A DNA stretch of 24,172 nt from MGOM01 sp035693825 (lineage in GTDB: Bacteria > Chloroflexota > Anaerolineae > Anaerolineales > E44-bin32). The stretch spans positions 1-24,172 of the forward strand of contig DASSGB010000093.1 of NCBI GenBank assembly GCA_035693825.1, given 5' to 3'. Positions 7,299 through 15,562 of the stretch are shown piece after piece (within the stretch, counting starts at the first letter, position 1; the number at the start of each line of letters is the position of its first letter). Both the position numbers and the translations under genes were made by a program. The notes below the pieces were generated by a model. The model saw only the letters and a list, made by a program, of their open reading frames with translations, had not been told where the DNA came from and did no database searches.

Positions 7299-9098
7299 CT
7301 ACTTGCTGGTATCCCAGGTCGTAAAGTCTTGGTGGCCCGTCAGCGCGTAGGTACGGGTGATGTATGGCTTCGTGACGCCCACCGAGGTATACCAGTAGAT
7401 CGGAGCTATGACGGCGTCGGTGGCGACGAGGATTTCCTCGGCCTGCGCGTAGAGCTCAACGCGCGCGGCTTCGTCGCGTTCCTTGACCGCCTGCAACACG
7501 ATCTCCTCGAACTGATCGTAGTTCCCTTCACCGGGCTTCCAGTTGATGCCGCCGCCGGCGCTCGGGTTGGCCGAACCACCGTCGACGAACACTTCACGGG
7601 TGAAGTTGTTCGCATCCGGGTAGTCCTGGCACCAGCCGAGGCGGTAGATCTGCGGCGTGGCGACCGGGTCGCGGATCGTGTCGAGGAAGACCTGCCACTC
7701 CTGGTTGGTCAGGTTCACCGTCAGCCCGAGGTTGTCCCGCCACATCTGCTGGATGGCCTCGGCGATGCGTTGGTGACCGCTGGAGGTGTTGAACATCAGG
7801 GTGATGTCCAGCTGGTCGACGGTCAGGCCCTTCTCATCCAGGTAGCTCTGGAGCTCGGCCATGGCGGCCGCCGGGTCGTACTTGATGCCCAGGTCCGGGT
7901 GCGTGTCCATCGTCGGGGCAGCCACCAGGCCCGGTCGAGCGAACCACTGGGCCGGCTCCTGACCACCCTTGGTCACGTTGTCGATGAGCGACTGGCGATC
8001 GATCGCCATGGACAGGGCGCGGCGAACGCGCGCGTCGTCGACGAACGGCGCATGGGTGTTGAAGCCGTAGTAGTAGGTGCACAGGCTGTTGCCCACCCGG
8101 AACTCTTGGGAGAGCACAGGATCGGCTTTGATCCGGTCGATCTCGGCCGAAGGCACCGGCGACCAGTCGATATTGCCGGCCTCGTACTCGGCCAGGGCGG
8201 CGGCCTCATCGAGCGCCAGCAAGTGGGTCACCTCATCCAGCGCGGGAACCGGGATGTTCTCGGTGCCAGGCCAGAACGGGTTCTTGATGATCGTGATCGA
8301 CGAGTCGTGCACCCATTCCTTCAGGGTGAACGGTCCGTAGCCCTGGAAGAAGCCGGGTTCGGTCCAGCGGTCGCCGCGGGCCTCGGTGCAGTCGTCGCCT
8401 TCGATCAGCCACCGCGGCACGGCGTGGGCCGTCCACAGGCCGACGATGTTGGCGTTGTACGCGGCGTCATTGAGGAACCCGATCTCGAGCGTGTAGTCGT
8501 CGACCGCGGTCACCGCCACGTCCTCAACCGCGCCTTCACCGGCGTTGTATTCGGAAGCACCGGCAATGGCGAAGGCGAGCACGTAGGCGTAGTCCGAAGC
8601 CGTCTCGGGCGCCAGGGCGCGCTTGATCGAGTACTCGAAGTCATGCGCGGTCACGGGCCGCGGCGCCGGCGTTTCGGCGCAGTCCATCACCTGCACGACC
8701 TGCGAACCGTCCCACTTCACCCAGGTGATGCCCTGGCGAAGATGGAAGGTGTAGGTCAGGCCGTCCTCGGAGATGTCCCAGGTCTCGGCCATCCCGGGTC
8801 CCAGGGTCGCTTCGGCCTCGTTGAGGTACGACAGACCGACCGTCGTGGCGTTGACGATGGTCGTGGACGAGGTGTCGGTGGACAGGGCCGGGTCGATGGT
8901 GGGCACGTCGCCGGGGGCACCGAAGGTACCGGTGATCACTTTGGGGCCTTCCGGCGCCGGACCGGGCGTCGCGGTCACGACCTGAACCTCACCGCCCACG
9001 ATCACGGTCTGAACGACCGGGGTTGCCCCACCGCAGGCCGCCAGGATCAAGCTGGCGGTCATGAGCAGCGCAACCACACTGAAGAGCTTCGTACGCAT
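7299..9098 (-). CDS. oppA: Peptide-binding lipoprotein, SBP family 5 (OppA/DppA type)
   Basis: A 599-residue extracytoplasmic binding protein. Residues 1-21 are a lipoprotein signal ending LAAC, with C22 the lipidated cysteine, followed by a low-complexity tether. The body has family landmarks: TLGPGMAETWDISEDGLTYT, PVTAHDFEYSIKRALAPETA, the hinge-region FNTHAPFVDDARVRRALSMA, and a C-terminal segment ending in ITRTYALTGHQDFTTWD. It captures peptides or other ligands and delivers them to OppBC. The start is the ATG at 9098, because AGGAGGGG (9103-9110) lies just upstream; twelve codons further out lack support. An upstream OppF gene ends 92 bases before it, so it probably belongs to the transcript started at 11342-11369. 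Confidence 0.95.
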   Translation of the reverse strand: MRTKLFSVVALLMTASLILAACGGATPVVQTVIVGGEVQVVTATPGPAPEGPKVITGTFGAPGDVPTIDPALSTDTSSTTIVNATTVGLSYLNEAEATLGPGMAETWDISEDGLTYTFHLRQGITWVKWDGSQVVQVMDCAETPAPRPVTAHDFEYSIKRALAPETASDYAYVLAFAIAGASEYNAGEGAVEDVAVTAVDDYTLEIGFLNDAAYNANIVGLWTAHAVPRWLIEGDDCTEARGDRWTEPGFFQGYGPFTLKEWVHDSSITIIKNPFWPGTENIPVPALDEVTHLLALDEAAALAEYEAGNIDWSPVPSAEIDRIKADPVLSQEFRVGNSLCTYYYGFNTHAPFVDDARVRRALSMAIDRQSLIDNVTKGGQEPAQWFARPGLVAAPTMDTHPDLGIKYDPAAAMAELQSYLDEKGLTVDQLDITLMFNTSSGHQRIAEAIQQMWRDNLGLTVNLTNQEWQVFLDTIRDPVATPQIYRLGWCQDYPDANNFTREVFVDGGSANPSAGGGINWKPGEGNYDQFEEIVLQAVKERDEAARVELYAQAEEILVATDAVIAPIYWYTSVGVTKPYITRTYALTGHQDFTTWDTSK

Positions 9099-9190
9099 CC
9101 TTCCCCTCCTAATGGGTATTCGACGGAAAAGCATTCGGCGTTCTCACGAGACGACTGCGACGCTTGCCCCGGTGCTCACCTCCTTTTCGG

Positions 9191-10210
9191 CTACATACGT
9201 TTCCAGGGCGGGATACCGCCCTCGGCAACATGATGGCAGGCCACCCAGTGGTCCTTCACCATCTCGCGCCATTCGGGGATCTTCTCCGCGCAGATTTCGG
9301 TGGCGTAGCGGCAGCGTGTGCGGAAGCGGCAACCCGAAGGCGGGTTGGCTGGGCTGGGAACGTCTCCCTCAAGGATAACACGTTGTCGCCGTTCCTCGAC
9401 CAGCGGATCGGCCACCGGCACAGCCGAAAGCAGGGCGTAAGTGTACGGGTGCAAGGGGTTGGTGTACAGCTGGTCCCGGTCGGCCAGCTCCATGATCACC
9501 CCCAGGTACATCACCGCCACCCGGTCGCTGATGTGGCGGACCATCGAGAGGTCGTGGGCGATGAACAGGTAGGTCAGCCCGAACTGGTTCTGCAGGTCTT
9601 CCAGCAGGTTGACGACCTGGGCCTGGATCGAGACGTCCAAGGCGGAGATCGGCTCGTCGCAGACGATGAACGATGGCTGGAGGGCCAGGGCGCGGGCGAC
9701 GCCGATGCGCTGGCGCTGCCCGCCCGAAAACTCGTGCGGATAGCGGTTGGAGAAAGCGGGATTGAGGCCTACCAGCTCGAGGAGGTAATCCACGCGCTTC
9801 TGGGCTTCGGCCCCATGGGCCACGCCGTGCACCACCAGAGGTTCGGCGACGATCTCGCCCACGGTCATGCGCGGGTTGAGGCTGGCGTAGGGATCCTGGA
9901 AGATCATTTGCATCCGCCGCCGCATGTGACGGAGCTTTTCCTTGTCCAGCCCGACCAGGTCGATGCCCTCGAAGTAGACATGCCCCGCCGTCGGTTGATA
10001 GAGCTGGAGAATGGTCCGGCCCGTGGTCGATTTGCCGCAGCCGGATTCGCCCACCAGGCCGAAGGTCTCACCCTTGTGAATGCGGAAGGAAATACCATCC
10101 ACGGCCCGCACGGCACCGATCTGGCGCTGGAAGATGATCCCGCGGGTGATGGGAAAGTGCTTGACCAGGCCTTCGACGCGCAGCAGGACGTTGTTCTCGG
10201 AGCCGGTCAT
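9191..10210 (-). CDS. oppF: Oligopeptide/dipeptide ABC transporter ATP-binding protein, OppF/DppF type (second pair)
   Basis: A 339-residue ATPase. Walker A is GESGCGKST (about residues 54-62), the Q-loop is MIFQDPYASLNPRMTVGE, the signature is SGGQRQRIGVA, Walker B is FIVCDEPISALDVS, and the switch region is IAHDLSMVRHISDR. The C-terminal cysteine extension includes PPSGCRFRTRCRYATEIC. Its ATG overlaps the stop of the upstream OppD as ATGA, so the pair is coupled. It resembles the OppF at 2176-3162 in domain order but differs throughout, so it is a paralogue and not a recent copy. It lies directly before the binding-protein gene. Whether it serves OppBC or the large permease fusion cannot be told from sequence. 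Confidence 0.95.
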   Translation of the reverse strand: MTGSENNVLLRVEGLVKHFPITRGIIFQRQIGAVRAVDGISFRIHKGETFGLVGESGCGKSTTGRTILQLYQPTAGHVYFEGIDLVGLDKEKLRHMRRRMQMIFQDPYASLNPRMTVGEIVAEPLVVHGVAHGAEAQKRVDYLLELVGLNPAFSNRYPHEFSGGQRQRIGVARALALQPSFIVCDEPISALDVSIQAQVVNLLEDLQNQFGLTYLFIAHDLSMVRHISDRVAVMYLGVIMELADRDQLYTNPLHPYTYALLSAVPVADPLVEERRQRVILEGDVPSPANPPSGCRFRTRCRYATEICAEKIPEWREMVKDHWVACHHVAEGGIPPWKRM

Positions 10211-11214
10211 GACCGCAACTCCCCGGTCTTAACGTCCACCCAGCAGGCAATCTCATGCCGGGGAGCAACCTCCATCAGCGGAGGGTTCTCCTGCCGGCAC
10301 TTGTCCAGGACGAAGGGGCAGCGCGGGGCGAAGGGGCATGCCTTTGCCTCTTCATATAGTACGGGCGGCAACCCGTCGATGGATGTCAGCCGGTCTCTTA
10401 CCCTGTCCAGGCGCGGCAGGCTGCCGATGAGCCCGATCGTGTAGGGATGCAGGGGGTTGGCGTAGAGTTCCTTCACGGCGGCGTGCTCAATGATGTAGCC
10501 GCCGTACATGACGATCACGCGCCGCGCCAGGCCGGCGATGATGCCCAGATCGTGGGTGATCCAGATCACCGCCATGCCGATCTCGTCCCGCAGGCGCTTG
10601 ATGAGCTCCACGATCTGCGCCTGGATGGTCACGTCCAGGGCCGTTGTCGGCTCGTCGGCGATGAGAATCTGCGGCGTACAAGAGAGCGCCATGGCGATCA
10701 TCACCCGCTGGCGCATGCCGCCCGAGAACTGGTGCGGGTAATCGTTGAGCCGCTCGCGGGCCTGGGGAATGCCCACCATCTCGAGCAGCTCGGCCGCCCG
10801 ATCGCGAGCCTGCTCGGAGGTCATTCCCAGGTGGATCTCGAGCGGCTCGGTCAACTGGCGACCGATGGTCAGGACCGGATTGAAGGAGGTCATCGGGTCC
10901 TGAAAGACCATGCCGATCTGGGCGCCTCGAACCTGGCGGATTTCGTCGGGGGTCATGGCCAGCAGGTCATTCCCCAGGAAGACCGCCTTTCCCCGGGCGA
11001 TCTTGCCGGGGGGTTCGGGGATCAAGCGGAGCATCGACAGCACGGTGACCGTCTTCCCGCATCCGCTTTCCCCGACGATCCCCAGCGTTTCGCCGGAATC
11101 GAGGGAAAAGGAAACCCCGTTCACAGCGTGAACGACACCGTCGGTTGTCTGGAATTGGGTGACGAGATCGGAGACTTCCAAGACCCTCGGAGAGGCGCCA
11201 GCGTCCCTGAGCAT
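10207..11214 (-). CDS. oppD: Oligopeptide/dipeptide ABC transporter ATP-binding protein, OppD/DppD type (second pair)
   Basis: A 335-residue ATPase. It has Walker A GESGCGKTV, Q-loop MVFQDPMTSFNPVLTIGR, signature FSGGMRQRVMIAMAL, Walker B ILIADEPTTALDVT and switch WITHDLG. The C-terminal family extension contains CPFAPRCPFVLDKC. The start is the ATG at 11214, with AGGAG at 11227-11231, twelve bases off (slightly long). The open frame continues upstream, but those 56 codons run through the promoter and are not homologous. It is the first gene of the main transport transcript, with a good promoter about 130 bases upstream and a structured leader. Confidence 0.94.
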   Translation of the reverse strand: MLRDAGASPRVLEVSDLVTQFQTTDGVVHAVNGVSFSLDSGETLGIVGESGCGKTVTVLSMLRLIPEPPGKIARGKAVFLGNDLLAMTPDEIRQVRGAQIGMVFQDPMTSFNPVLTIGRQLTEPLEIHLGMTSEQARDRAAELLEMVGIPQARERLNDYPHQFSGGMRQRVMIAMALSCTPQILIADEPTTALDVTIQAQIVELIKRLRDEIGMAVIWITHDLGIIAGLARRVIVMYGGYIIEHAAVKELYANPLHPYTIGLIGSLPRLDRVRDRLTSIDGLPPVLYEEAKACPFAPRCPFVLDKCRQENPPLMEVAPRHEIACWVDVKTGELRS

Positions 11215-11256
11215 GCGGAGGTTGAACTCCTGACGTTGTTGCCGTGGCTTGGCCCA

Positions 11257-11292
11257 ACAGGACCCGGGCGGGTCGTGGATGCGAGGTCCTGT
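11257..11292 (-). promoter_or_regulatory. Leader hairpin with a competing alternative
   Basis: ACAGGACC (11257-11264) and GGTCCTGT (11285-11292) pair perfectly over 8 bp. An alternative stem, GACCC (11261-11265) with GGGTC (11270-11274), shares bases with the first, so the two exclude each other. Both lie in the leader between the promoter and oppD. No known riboswitch is recognised. Confidence 0.35.
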
Positions 11293-11341
11293 CTTAGGAA
11301 GAGAACGGTGGGTGGGCCGGTCGGCGCGTGTCGGCTGGTGG

Positions 11342-11369
11342 ATTATACCGTAAACCCACCTACCGTCAA
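11342..11369 (-). promoter_or_regulatory. Sigma70-type promoter of the peptide-transport cluster
   Basis: The minus strand has TTGACG (11364-11369), a 16-base spacer and a perfect TATAAT (11342-11347). It is the best promoter in the window. It lies in the gap after the upstream lipoprotein gene and before the first oppD, giving a leader of about 120 bases. The rest of the 11215-11466 gap shows only the leader hairpin. Confidence 0.75.
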
Positions 11370-11466
11370 CGTCGGAGGACACCCGCCAAGCATGTCAGAC
11401 AACATGTGGCGCGGGGGTTGTCGGCTCCACCTCGGACGAACACACGCCGGGCCGCAGAGTCAAACG

Positions 11467-13395
11467 TCAAGGCGCGCACGGGGCAAGCGATTCCAGATCC
11501 CACAGGAGGCTGGCGGAACTCGAATCGGCCTCGAGCCCGCAAACGCCCGGGCCAAGCGCGACGGTGCGCGGCAGGCCGGCCAGCGGCAGGGCCGGCATCT
11601 GGTCCACGAAGATGCGCTGAGTCTCTCGCGCGGCTTCGGCGGTCAACCCTTCCGAACCGACTCCATACAGGACGGACCTGCACGCCGCGTCGAACGCCGG
11701 ATCCGAGAAGCCGCTGGCGTTAACACCCTCCGGTCGATCGTCCGATGGAATCTCCCAGGAGGCGAACAGATCGCACGAAGGCGTCACCCATCCAAACCAG
11801 GACCACACCACCATGTCCAGATCGCCTCCGAAGGCCGGCCCTTCGGGATAGGGCACGAACAGATCCTGCGCCGGAAAGGTCTCGAGGTCGACCTCCGCGC
11901 CGCATTGCGCCACATCCTGGGCTAGGGCCCGGGCAGCCGCCTCGTCCAGCCCGCGGGATGTGACGCCAAGCGTCCACGACAGCTGCCGGCCATCTTCCAC
12001 GCCGGCCGCATCTTGAGCGACGCGAGGCGTTGCCGGATCGTCGTCGTGATCGACCCAACCCGCCTCCTCCAGCGCAGCCGCCGCGGCTTGCGGGTCGTAG
12101 GCCGGGCCGGCAAGGTCGACGGCGGTCAGTGGATGCGACGCGGGCAGGTAACTTGAGGGGACGACGGCGTGGCTTCCGAACTGATCCGCCACCCATCCGG
12201 ATCGATCCACGCACATGGCCAGTGCGCGCCGCGTGGCGGCGTCAGCGAAGATCGACGGCGCGCCGGCCTCAGCCCCGCGAAAGATGAAGTCGGCGCGTAG
12301 CGTCTGCGGACCGGGCGCGGAGACGACGCGGATTCGACCCTGGCCTTCTTGATCCAGCAGAACGGGCCAGGCCTCCTCGGCCAGCGCGGTTTCGTCCAGC
12401 ACATCACACTCACCCGTCAGCAGTTGCTGGACAACGGTCTCGGGATCATTGCCCACGAAGCGGAAGAGGACCTCGTCGTAGACGGGGAGCCCTTCGGAGG
12501 CGCGATGGTAGCTGGCGTTCCGGCCTAAGAGGATCGAGCCGCTTTCCTGACGGCTCTCGATGCGATACGGGCCCCACCCCATCGGGGTGACCGCTGAAGC
12601 CTGTGCGGTCGGAAGATCCTCGACCGGGATTTCTGCCAGAAGGTGTTCGGGCAGCGGCGGCCAGAAGTGTGCCGCGATCTCGGGATCGAAATAACCCGGA
12701 ATGCCGGTCCAGCGCACGGTCTGCGAATCGACCGCCTCATAGCCGGCCGTGCGGAAGACGAGATCGCGGGAAGCGGGCGGCTCGGCCTGTGCGTTGAGCC
12801 GGTAAGAGAAGACCGAGTCGGCGGCGGTCAGCGATTCGCCGTCCGACCAGGTGAGGCCGGATCGAAGTCGAAACTCGACCACCCATCGATCCATACTCAC
12901 GTCGCCGCCCTGGTAGGGCTGGAGACAGTTCGGTCCGGTGCAGCCCGAGGGGGTGTAAGTCTTGCCCGGGACGAGCGTGTCGGGCAATCCGCTTTCCGGA
13001 TTGAAGTACAGGCTTTCCTGGGAGACGGTGATCGGCTCCAGTCTGGCTGCACCGTTCGCCGGCGTCGGCAGATCCTCGAGGATGACCGGCTCATAGGTGT
13101 AGCCGAGGATGTCGAACGGACCGTCGTAAACCGCCTGCAGGACGGTCTGGGCTTCGGGAGTCAGCGCGTCATAAAGGTAGAGAGACGAGGGCGCCTGACC
13201 CAGGCAGACGACCAGAAGCGACGGCTCAGGAGGCAGTACGGGCGCGGTGGCACTCGGAGTCGTCGCCGCCGCGCCCCCGAAATCCAGCGGCAGGTCGAGA
13301 GAACTCGGGGCCCGGCAGCTGGAAATGGCCGCGGCGACAGCCGTCACCGCGCACACAAGATGGAAGGAAGACGATGGTCTCAAGCCTCGCTCCAT
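11467..13395 (-). CDS. Divergent solute-binding lipoprotein, SBP family 5
   Basis: A 642-residue exported protein. The N-terminus carries a hydrophobic signal ending ISSC, with C27 the probable lipidated cysteine, then an alanine/threonine/proline tether. Family-5 landmarks are present: VVEFRLRSGLTWSDGESLTA, DSVFSYRLNA, the central TRRALAMCVDRSGWVADQFG, and SYLPASHPL. It presumably binds peptides or another small ligand outside the membrane. The ATG at 13395 lies only seven bases past the trmD stop and lacks a clear ribosome site, so translation may be coupled to trmD. Several cysteines occur near the C-terminus (SCDLFASWE, FDAACRS, GVCGLE). It has no adjoining permease, and the next genes downstream start from their own promoter. 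It differs strongly from the lipoprotein at 7299-9098, so it is not a recent duplicate. Confidence 0.88.
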   Translation of the reverse strand: MERGLRPSSSFHLVCAVTAVAAAISSCRAPSSLDLPLDFGGAAATTPSATAPVLPPEPSLLVVCLGQAPSSLYLYDALTPEAQTVLQAVYDGPFDILGYTYEPVILEDLPTPANGAARLEPITVSQESLYFNPESGLPDTLVPGKTYTPSGCTGPNCLQPYQGGDVSMDRWVVEFRLRSGLTWSDGESLTAADSVFSYRLNAQAEPPASRDLVFRTAGYEAVDSQTVRWTGIPGYFDPEIAAHFWPPLPEHLLAEIPVEDLPTAQASAVTPMGWGPYRIESRQESGSILLGRNASYHRASEGLPVYDEVLFRFVGNDPETVVQQLLTGECDVLDETALAEEAWPVLLDQEGQGRIRVVSAPGPQTLRADFIFRGAEAGAPSIFADAATRRALAMCVDRSGWVADQFGSHAVVPSSYLPASHPLTAVDLAGPAYDPQAAAAALEEAGWVDHDDDPATPRVAQDAAGVEDGRQLSWTLGVTSRGLDEAAARALAQDVAQCGAEVDLETFPAQDLFVPYPEGPAFGGDLDMVVWSWFGWVTPSCDLFASWEIPSDDRPEGVNASGFSDPAFDAACRSVLYGVGSEGLTAEAARETQRIFVDQMPALPLAGLPRTVALGPGVCGLEADSSSASLLWDLESLAPCAP

Positions 13396-13402
13396 GGAGG
13401 GA

Positions 13403-14161
13403 TCATTCCGTCATCGAAGAGGATGGCTCGCTCTTGGCCAGCGACTGAAGTCGGCGTCGGTCGTCGTCCGTCAGATCGGCCGTCTGCACGAGGTCGGGGC
13501 GTCGCTGCAAGGTTCGGAGGAGCGATTGCTGCCTGCGCCACTCGCGGATGCGCGCGTGATCTCCGGAGAGCAGCACGTCCGGCACTCGCCAGCCGCGGTA
13601 CTCGGGTGGCCGCGTGTAGTGCGGGTATTCCAGGAGCCCGCTGGCATGCGAGTCGTCCTGAGCTGCATCCTCGTCGCCGAGAGCCCCCGGAAGAAGCCGG
13701 ACGACGGCGTCGATCAGCACCAGCGCCGGCAGTTCGCCTCCTGTCAGCACGTAGTCTCCGATGGAAATCTCATCGGTGGCGAGATACGCACGCACGCGTT
13801 CGTCCACACCTTCGTAGCGGCCGCACACCAGGGCCAGGCGCGGGTGGGCGGAGAGCTCACCGGCGACGGCTTGCGTCAGAACGCGCCCCTGAGGGCTGAG
13901 CAGGATGATGGGGACCTTGGCGCGCTCCTCGCCCAGAACGGCCTCCACCGCTTCGAAGATCGGCTCGGGCTTCATCACCATGCCGCCGCCGCCGCCGTAG
14001 GGCGTATCGTCGGTCGTCCGGTGCCGGTCGTGCGCGAAATCCCGCAGGTTGTGCAGGTGGATCGCGACATGGCCTGCCTGCCGCGCCCTCCCCAACATGC
14101 TGGCGGCCAGGTAGCTTTGCATGACCTCCGGAAGGATGGTGAAGATGTCGAATTGCATCAT
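13403..14161 (-). CDS. trmD: tRNA (guanine-N1-)-methyltransferase TrmD
   Basis: A 252-residue SPOUT methyltransferase that makes m1G37 in tRNAs with G at 36 and 37, using S-adenosylmethionine, which prevents +1 frameshifting. Family motifs are clear: FDIFTILPEVM at the start, YGGGGGMV (55-62), LLSPQGRVLTQ (87-97), VCGRYEGVDERV (112-123), ISIGDYVLTGGELP (132-145) in the trefoil knot, and D170 before SGLLEYPHYTRPPEYRG, matching the catalytic Asp169 of the E. coli enzyme. The start is one of two adjacent ATGs (14161 or 14158), with a GAAGAAG stretch upstream; the 15 extra codons above are non-homologous. The usual partners rpsP, rimM and rplS are absent, and it sits between a Nudix gene and a binding lipoprotein. 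Confidence 0.96.
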   Translation of the reverse strand: MMQFDIFTILPEVMQSYLAASMLGRARQAGHVAIHLHNLRDFAHDRHRTTDDTPYGGGGGMVMKPEPIFEAVEAVLGEERAKVPIILLSPQGRVLTQAVAGELSAHPRLALVCGRYEGVDERVRAYLATDEISIGDYVLTGGELPALVLIDAVVRLLPGALGDEDAAQDDSHASGLLEYPHYTRPPEYRGWRVPDVLLSGDHARIREWRRQQSLLRTLQRRPDLVQTADLTDDDRRRLQSLAKSEPSSSMTE

Positions 14162-14176
14162 GGGAGGTGCTTCTTC

Positions 14177-14206
14177 AGCATACGACGAAGCGGCTCCACC
14201 GCGCAA
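14177..14206 (-). promoter_or_regulatory. Weak promoter candidate for trmD
   Basis: TTGCGC (14201-14206), 18 bases, then TATGCT (14177-14182) on the minus strand, 15 bases before the start. A lone TATAAT also occurs at 14300-14305, inside the stop codon of the Nudix gene, but without a -35. Confidence 0.3.
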
Positions 14207-14300
14207 CGATGGCCGAAGGACGGGTCGACGGTCGCGTTGTCAGAAGGGATTTCACCGAGTGCGGACTGAACCGCCCGCCGAGACTCACGGCGGCGGAGGA

Positions 14301-14828
14301 TTATACCCTTCGGGCTCGTCCGGCCCCGGCGCGTTCGCGCTTCCAGGAGTCGATGGCGCGGTGGGTAACCTCAAAAGCCAGGGGCGGCAGATCGTCCGGA
14401 TCGAAAAAGGCCGCCTGATCGGCGTCATCCCCCGGGCGAAGCTCGCCGCCGAGGCGCCGCCCGCGGTAGACGATCACCAGATCGGCCCCTCGCGGATGGG
14501 CCTTGCCCGCGAGGACTTCGAGCATACCGTCCAACTCGATCTCCAGCCCCGTCTCCTCCTCAACTTCGCGAACCGCCGCCAACGCAGGATCCTCGCCGGC
14601 GTCCACGAAACCGGCCGGCAGCGTCCACAGGCCGCGGCCGGGTTCCATGACGCGACGCACCAGAAGAATGCGTCCCTCGTCTTGCACCAGGACGCCCGCG
14701 GCCACCTTCGGATCATAGAAATGAACGCGTCCGCAGGAAGGACACACCGGCCGCAGACGCCCGAAGGCCATCTGCTCCACCACCGGCGACCCGCATGCAG
14801 GGCAGAACCGGACAGGATCGGGATTCAC
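14301..14828 (-). CDS. Nudix hydrolase with N-terminal zinc ribbon
   Basis: A 175-residue enzyme. C9-P-A-C12 and C29-P-S-C32 form a zinc ribbon. The Nudix box is complete: G73, E79, R87, E88, E91, E92, G94 and L95 fit the GX5EX7REUXEEXGU pattern that binds the divalent metal and diphosphate. Zinc ribbon plus Nudix is the layout of NudC-like NAD(H) pyrophosphatases and relatives, but the protein is shorter than NudC. The substrate could be NAD(H), ADP-ribose or another nucleoside diphosphate compound. The start is a GTG at 14828, overlapping the stop of the anti-sigma gene as GTGA, so its translation depends on that gene. This puts it in one unit with the ECF sigma and anti-sigma genes. Confidence 0.92.
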   Translation of the reverse strand: MNPDPVRFCPACGSPVVEQMAFGRLRPVCPSCGRVHFYDPKVAAGVLVQDEGRILLVRRVMEPGRGLWTLPAGFVDAGEDPALAAVREVEEETGLEIELDGMLEVLAGKAHPRGADLVIVYRGRRLGGELRPGDDADQAAFFDPDDLPPLAFEVTHRAIDSWKRERAGAGRARRV

Positions 14829-15562
14829 CGGGGCGCCCGGCGGCGGCGCATCTGAAACGTCAGCACACCAAGGCCTATAGTGAGCGTGCCTAAACCGATC
14901 TCCGCGAGCCGGAGAGGCGAAAGGGGCGGCCTGGCCGCTGAGGTCTGCACCTCCCCTTCCTGCTGCGCGTCCTCGCCGGAGCGGAGAAGCGGTTCAGTCT
15001 CCGCCATTTCGGTCGGGCTCACTTTTCCGGCAGTGGGGCAAGGCGTGGCCGAGAGGGCCGGCATCGCCGGGGCGAGGAGTGTGGCTTGAGGGGCCAGCCT
15101 GTCTTCCGCCGCGGGCGTCGCCTGAGGTGTAGGGGTACCCTCGATTTCAGCCGCGAAGAGTTCAAGACCGGTTTCGGCCGGAGATTCGGCGGCCGGTGCC
15201 TGGCCGGAGGCAAGTTGATCGGTCCTCAGGGCCTGCGGAGCTCCAAAGGCATCGAGGCCCACAACGATGACGAACGCCGCTGCGGCCAGTGCGGTCGCCA
15301 GTTGCAGGGTCGGGTACCACCGGGCCGGTTCGCGCCCGCCGGCCATCTCCGGTTTGAGAGCGAAGGACCGAGGCACGGTGAGAGGCGGGAGCGAGCGAAG
15401 AGCGTCCCTGGTCCAACGCAAATCCTGGAGTGCCAGGCGAAGGGCAGCCTGGTGGTTGAGTTCCTGTTCGAGGCGCGCGGTTTCCGCCTGCGTCAACCGG
15501 CCGTCGACGAAGGCTGACAGTCGCTCCCAGTCTTTGGGGGAAAGGCCTCTCGGTTCGCTCAT
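14825..15562 (-). CDS. Membrane anti-sigma factor-like protein without a zinc motif
   Basis: A 245-residue protein. The N-terminal ~60 residues (LSAFVDGRLTQAETARLEQE, then TRDALRSLPPLTVPRSFAL) look like an anti-sigma domain, but the HX3CX2C zinc motif is absent. A membrane segment follows at about residues 87-108 (LATALAAAAFVIVVGLDAFG). Then comes a long alanine/proline/threonine-rich extracytoplasmic stretch, and a second membrane segment near the C-terminus (LAEIGLGTLTIGLGVLTFQM) ending RRRRAPR. Two segments would place both ends inside. The ATG overlaps the stop of the sigma gene as ATGA, the standard arrangement for a cognate pair. The role is inferred from position and N-terminal pattern; the signal sensed is unknown. 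Confidence 0.75.
   Translation of the reverse strand: MSEPRGLSPKDWERLSAFVDGRLTQAETARLEQELNHQAALRLALQDLRWTRDALRSLPPLTVPRSFALKPEMAGGREPARWYPTLQLATALAAAAFVIVVGLDAFGAPQALRTDQLASGQAPAAESPAETGLELFAAEIEGTPTPQATPAAEDRLAPQATLLAPAMPALSATPCPTAGKVSPTEMAETEPLLRSGEDAQQEGEVQTSAARPPLSPLRLAEIGLGTLTIGLGVLTFQMRRRRAPR

Noticed and set aside
7329..9233. A 634-codon plus-strand open frame
   Set aside because: It mirrors the binding-protein gene, rich in Arg, Gly and Val, without domain or ribosome site.
10207..11382. Upstream start for the second oppD at 11382
   Set aside because: The extra 56 codons run through the TATAAT promoter and show no homology to the family.
9164..11925. Two long plus-strand frames opposite the second ATPase pair
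   Set aside because: Shadows of well-supported genes on the minus strand.
14300..14305. TATAAT as the trmD promoter
   Set aside because: It lies within the stop codon of the Nudix gene, has no -35 and is about 140 bases from the trmD start.
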